From Wenzhouxiangella sp. (lineage in GTDB: Bacteria; Pseudomonadota; Gammaproteobacteria; Xanthomonadales; Wenzhouxiangellaceae), in contig SLJA01000215.1 in NCBI GenBank assembly GCA_007135355.1, positions 1 to 7,327 of the forward strand: a DNA stretch of 7,327 nt. Reading direction: 5' to 3'. The notes under the pieces are model-generated. The model searched no databases. It was not told the DNA's origin and was given only the letters and a program-made list of their open reading frames with translations. Positions 6,686 through 7,327 of the stretch are shown piece after piece. The position numbers and the translations under genes are program-made. Numbering within the stretch: the stretch's first letter is position 1; each line of letters opens with the position of its first letter.

Positions 6686-7019
6686 TCAACCCAATGCACC
6701 ACCCCGCAATCACACCCCAACCGCCGCGACGTTTCCGCGGTAACTTTTTCCTGCTCGGCCTCGATGTCCTCCATGGCCGCTTCGATCGCCTTGTGATGCG
6801 CTCGCCCTGCTCCGGTGCAAAGCGACCCGACAACACAAACGACCCGTCCTCATCCACACGCCAGTTCAGGCTGCGCCGGTCATACCGTTCACTCTCCGCC
6901 TCCAGTACCTGACAGCGCCTGGCCCGCCGATACTGCCGCACCGCACGCTCCACATGCGACGCAGTGCCATGCCGCGCGATCATCAGCAGGAACTCCTCGT
7001 TCTCCGCCGTCGCCACCCG
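6685..7019 (-). pseudogene. Remnant of a DUF222 (13E12-type) HNH endonuclease, truncated at both ends and frameshifted
   Basis: Read on the minus strand from 7019, the translation RVATAENEEFLLMIARHG, then TASHVERAVRQYRRARR and SLNWRVDEDGSFVLSGRF, matches the middle of DUF222-containing HNH endonucleases. At about 6792/6793 the reading frame breaks: continuing after GERIT needs a one-base shift, after which KAIEAAMEDIEAEQEKVTAE and then SRRLGCDCGVVHWVEG resume the family sequence. A single-base deletion explains this. The homology stops near 6685, before the C-terminal HNH nuclease domain, and the N-terminal part of DUF222 is also missing. The remnant therefore cannot be an active nuclease. 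DUF222/HNH genes are often multicopy in genomes, so an intact relative may exist elsewhere. In its first frame the remnant happens to run open into btuF. Confidence 0.8.
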
Positions 7020-7066
7020 TTCCTTAAAATCCTGACACATGCCCTGGGTTGCGCCCCAGCTGGCGA

Positions 7067-7192
7067 TCAACAAACGCGCTGATCCGGAACGCCGATCTCC
7101 TTCGCCAGGCGATATTGACTGATGCCCTTTGGCTTCAGAAACTCTTCGAGCGAGAGCTCACCGGGTGTGACGGGGTCTAGGCGATTCACCAT
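7067..7192 (-). pseudogene. Truncated second HigA-family antitoxin (N-terminal part only)
   Basis: The 41-codon frame starts MVNRLDPVTPGELSLEEFLK and continues PKGISQYRLAKEIGVPDQRV before a TGA. This is the conserved N-terminus of HigA-type antitoxins, including the first HTH helix pair. Homology is lost at the recognition helix, where family members read 'RI-NEIV-G', so the protein has no complete DNA-binding or toxin-binding domain. The break lies near 7076, followed by unassigned sequence and HNH debris. The ATG (7190-7192) is 7 nt after the stop of an upstream HigA gene and has no clear Shine-Dalgarno, so any translation would depend on coupling. Probably the broken copy of a tandem antitoxin duplication; an alternative is a remnant of a separate toxin-antitoxin locus. 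Confidence 0.75.
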
Positions 7193-7199
7193 GCTTTGC

Positions 7200-7327
7200 T
7201 TACCCGTGGACTGCCGGCTTGATTTCCTGTTCGATGCGCTGGGCGTTCTCGATCTCGGCCTTGCGCAACTCATAGTTTGTCTGCAAATTGAGCCAAGACC
7301 GGGCATCGCCGCCGAAGTAGCGGGCCA
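7200..7327 (-). CDS. higA: C-terminal end of a HigA-family antitoxin (partial, runs off the right edge)
   Basis: The 41 visible residues begin ARYFGGDARSWLNLQTNYEL and end at TAA (complement of 7200-7202). This is the characteristic C-terminus of HigA-type XRE antitoxins, where the RYFG-xxxxWLNLQ-xYDLRKAE pattern is conserved. Such proteins bind their own promoter and neutralise a HigB-type ribosome-dependent mRNA interferase. In the usual higB-higA order the toxin and the rest of this antitoxin would lie beyond the right edge of the window. Only the end is visible, so intactness is not known. The truncated second antitoxin follows after 7 nt on the same strand. Confidence 0.8.
   Translation of the reverse strand, partial: ARYFGGDARSWLNLQTNYELRKAEIENAQRIEQEIKPAVHG

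Noticed and set aside
6657..7066. Cobalamin riboswitch upstream of btuF
   Set aside because: No B12-box-like conserved element or long structured leader is visible; the region is HNH-gene debris plus a short repeat.
7064..7083. GATCA...TGATC inverted repeat at the HigA break as a possible recombination site
   Set aside because: Only 5 bp per arm with no further matching flanks.
1..7327. tRNA, rRNA, CRISPR array, phage attachment site or complete insertion sequence
   Set aside because: No cloverleaf, spaced direct repeats, transposase frame or paired terminal repeats could be found by eye.

Overview
The window is GC-rich, tightly packed DNA that reads as a gammaproteobacterial chromosome. 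The evidence is inferential: an ectoine synthase, a BtuF-type B12-binding protein, a large PAS/GGDEF/EAL protein, HigA antitoxins and a DUF222 (13E12-type) HNH-endonuclease remnant fit a halotolerant or marine gammaproteobacterium, perhaps of the Wenzhouxiangella/Chromatiales kind. No rRNA or marker gene is present to fix the taxon.

Layout, left to right: the 3' end of a small TPR protein (+, to 167); a DUF1653-MazG-like fusion protein (-, 127..714); a 104-bp divergent promoter region; a membrane-anchored protein with five PAS domains plus GGDEF and EAL (+, 819..4226); a solitary ectoine synthase ectC (-, 4205..4594); a 107-bp divergent region; an AI-2E/PerM-family membrane protein (+, 4702..5817); a periplasmic cobalamin-binding protein btuF (-, 5814..6656). 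The last ~670 bp are genomic debris: a TTCAGGG tandem repeat with G-quadruplex pattern at the btuF start, a frameshifted and double-truncated DUF222/HNH remnant, a truncated second HigA antitoxin, and the C-terminus of a probably intact HigA antitoxin running off the right edge.

The intact genes alternate strand one by one, and all three tail-to-tail junctions overlap (41, 22 and 4 bp). The 4-bp overlap is a shared CTAG holding both stop codons, and it sits in the loop of a strong hairpin. No two intact genes form a co-directional operon, so the genes are best read as separate units. One possible functional link is osmotic or ionic stress between ectC and the divergent membrane protein, which is speculative. 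The best candidates for a second look are the DUF1653-MazG fusion, the ectC without ectA/ectB, and the repeat/G-quadruplex leader of btuF. I see no clear new multi-gene system.
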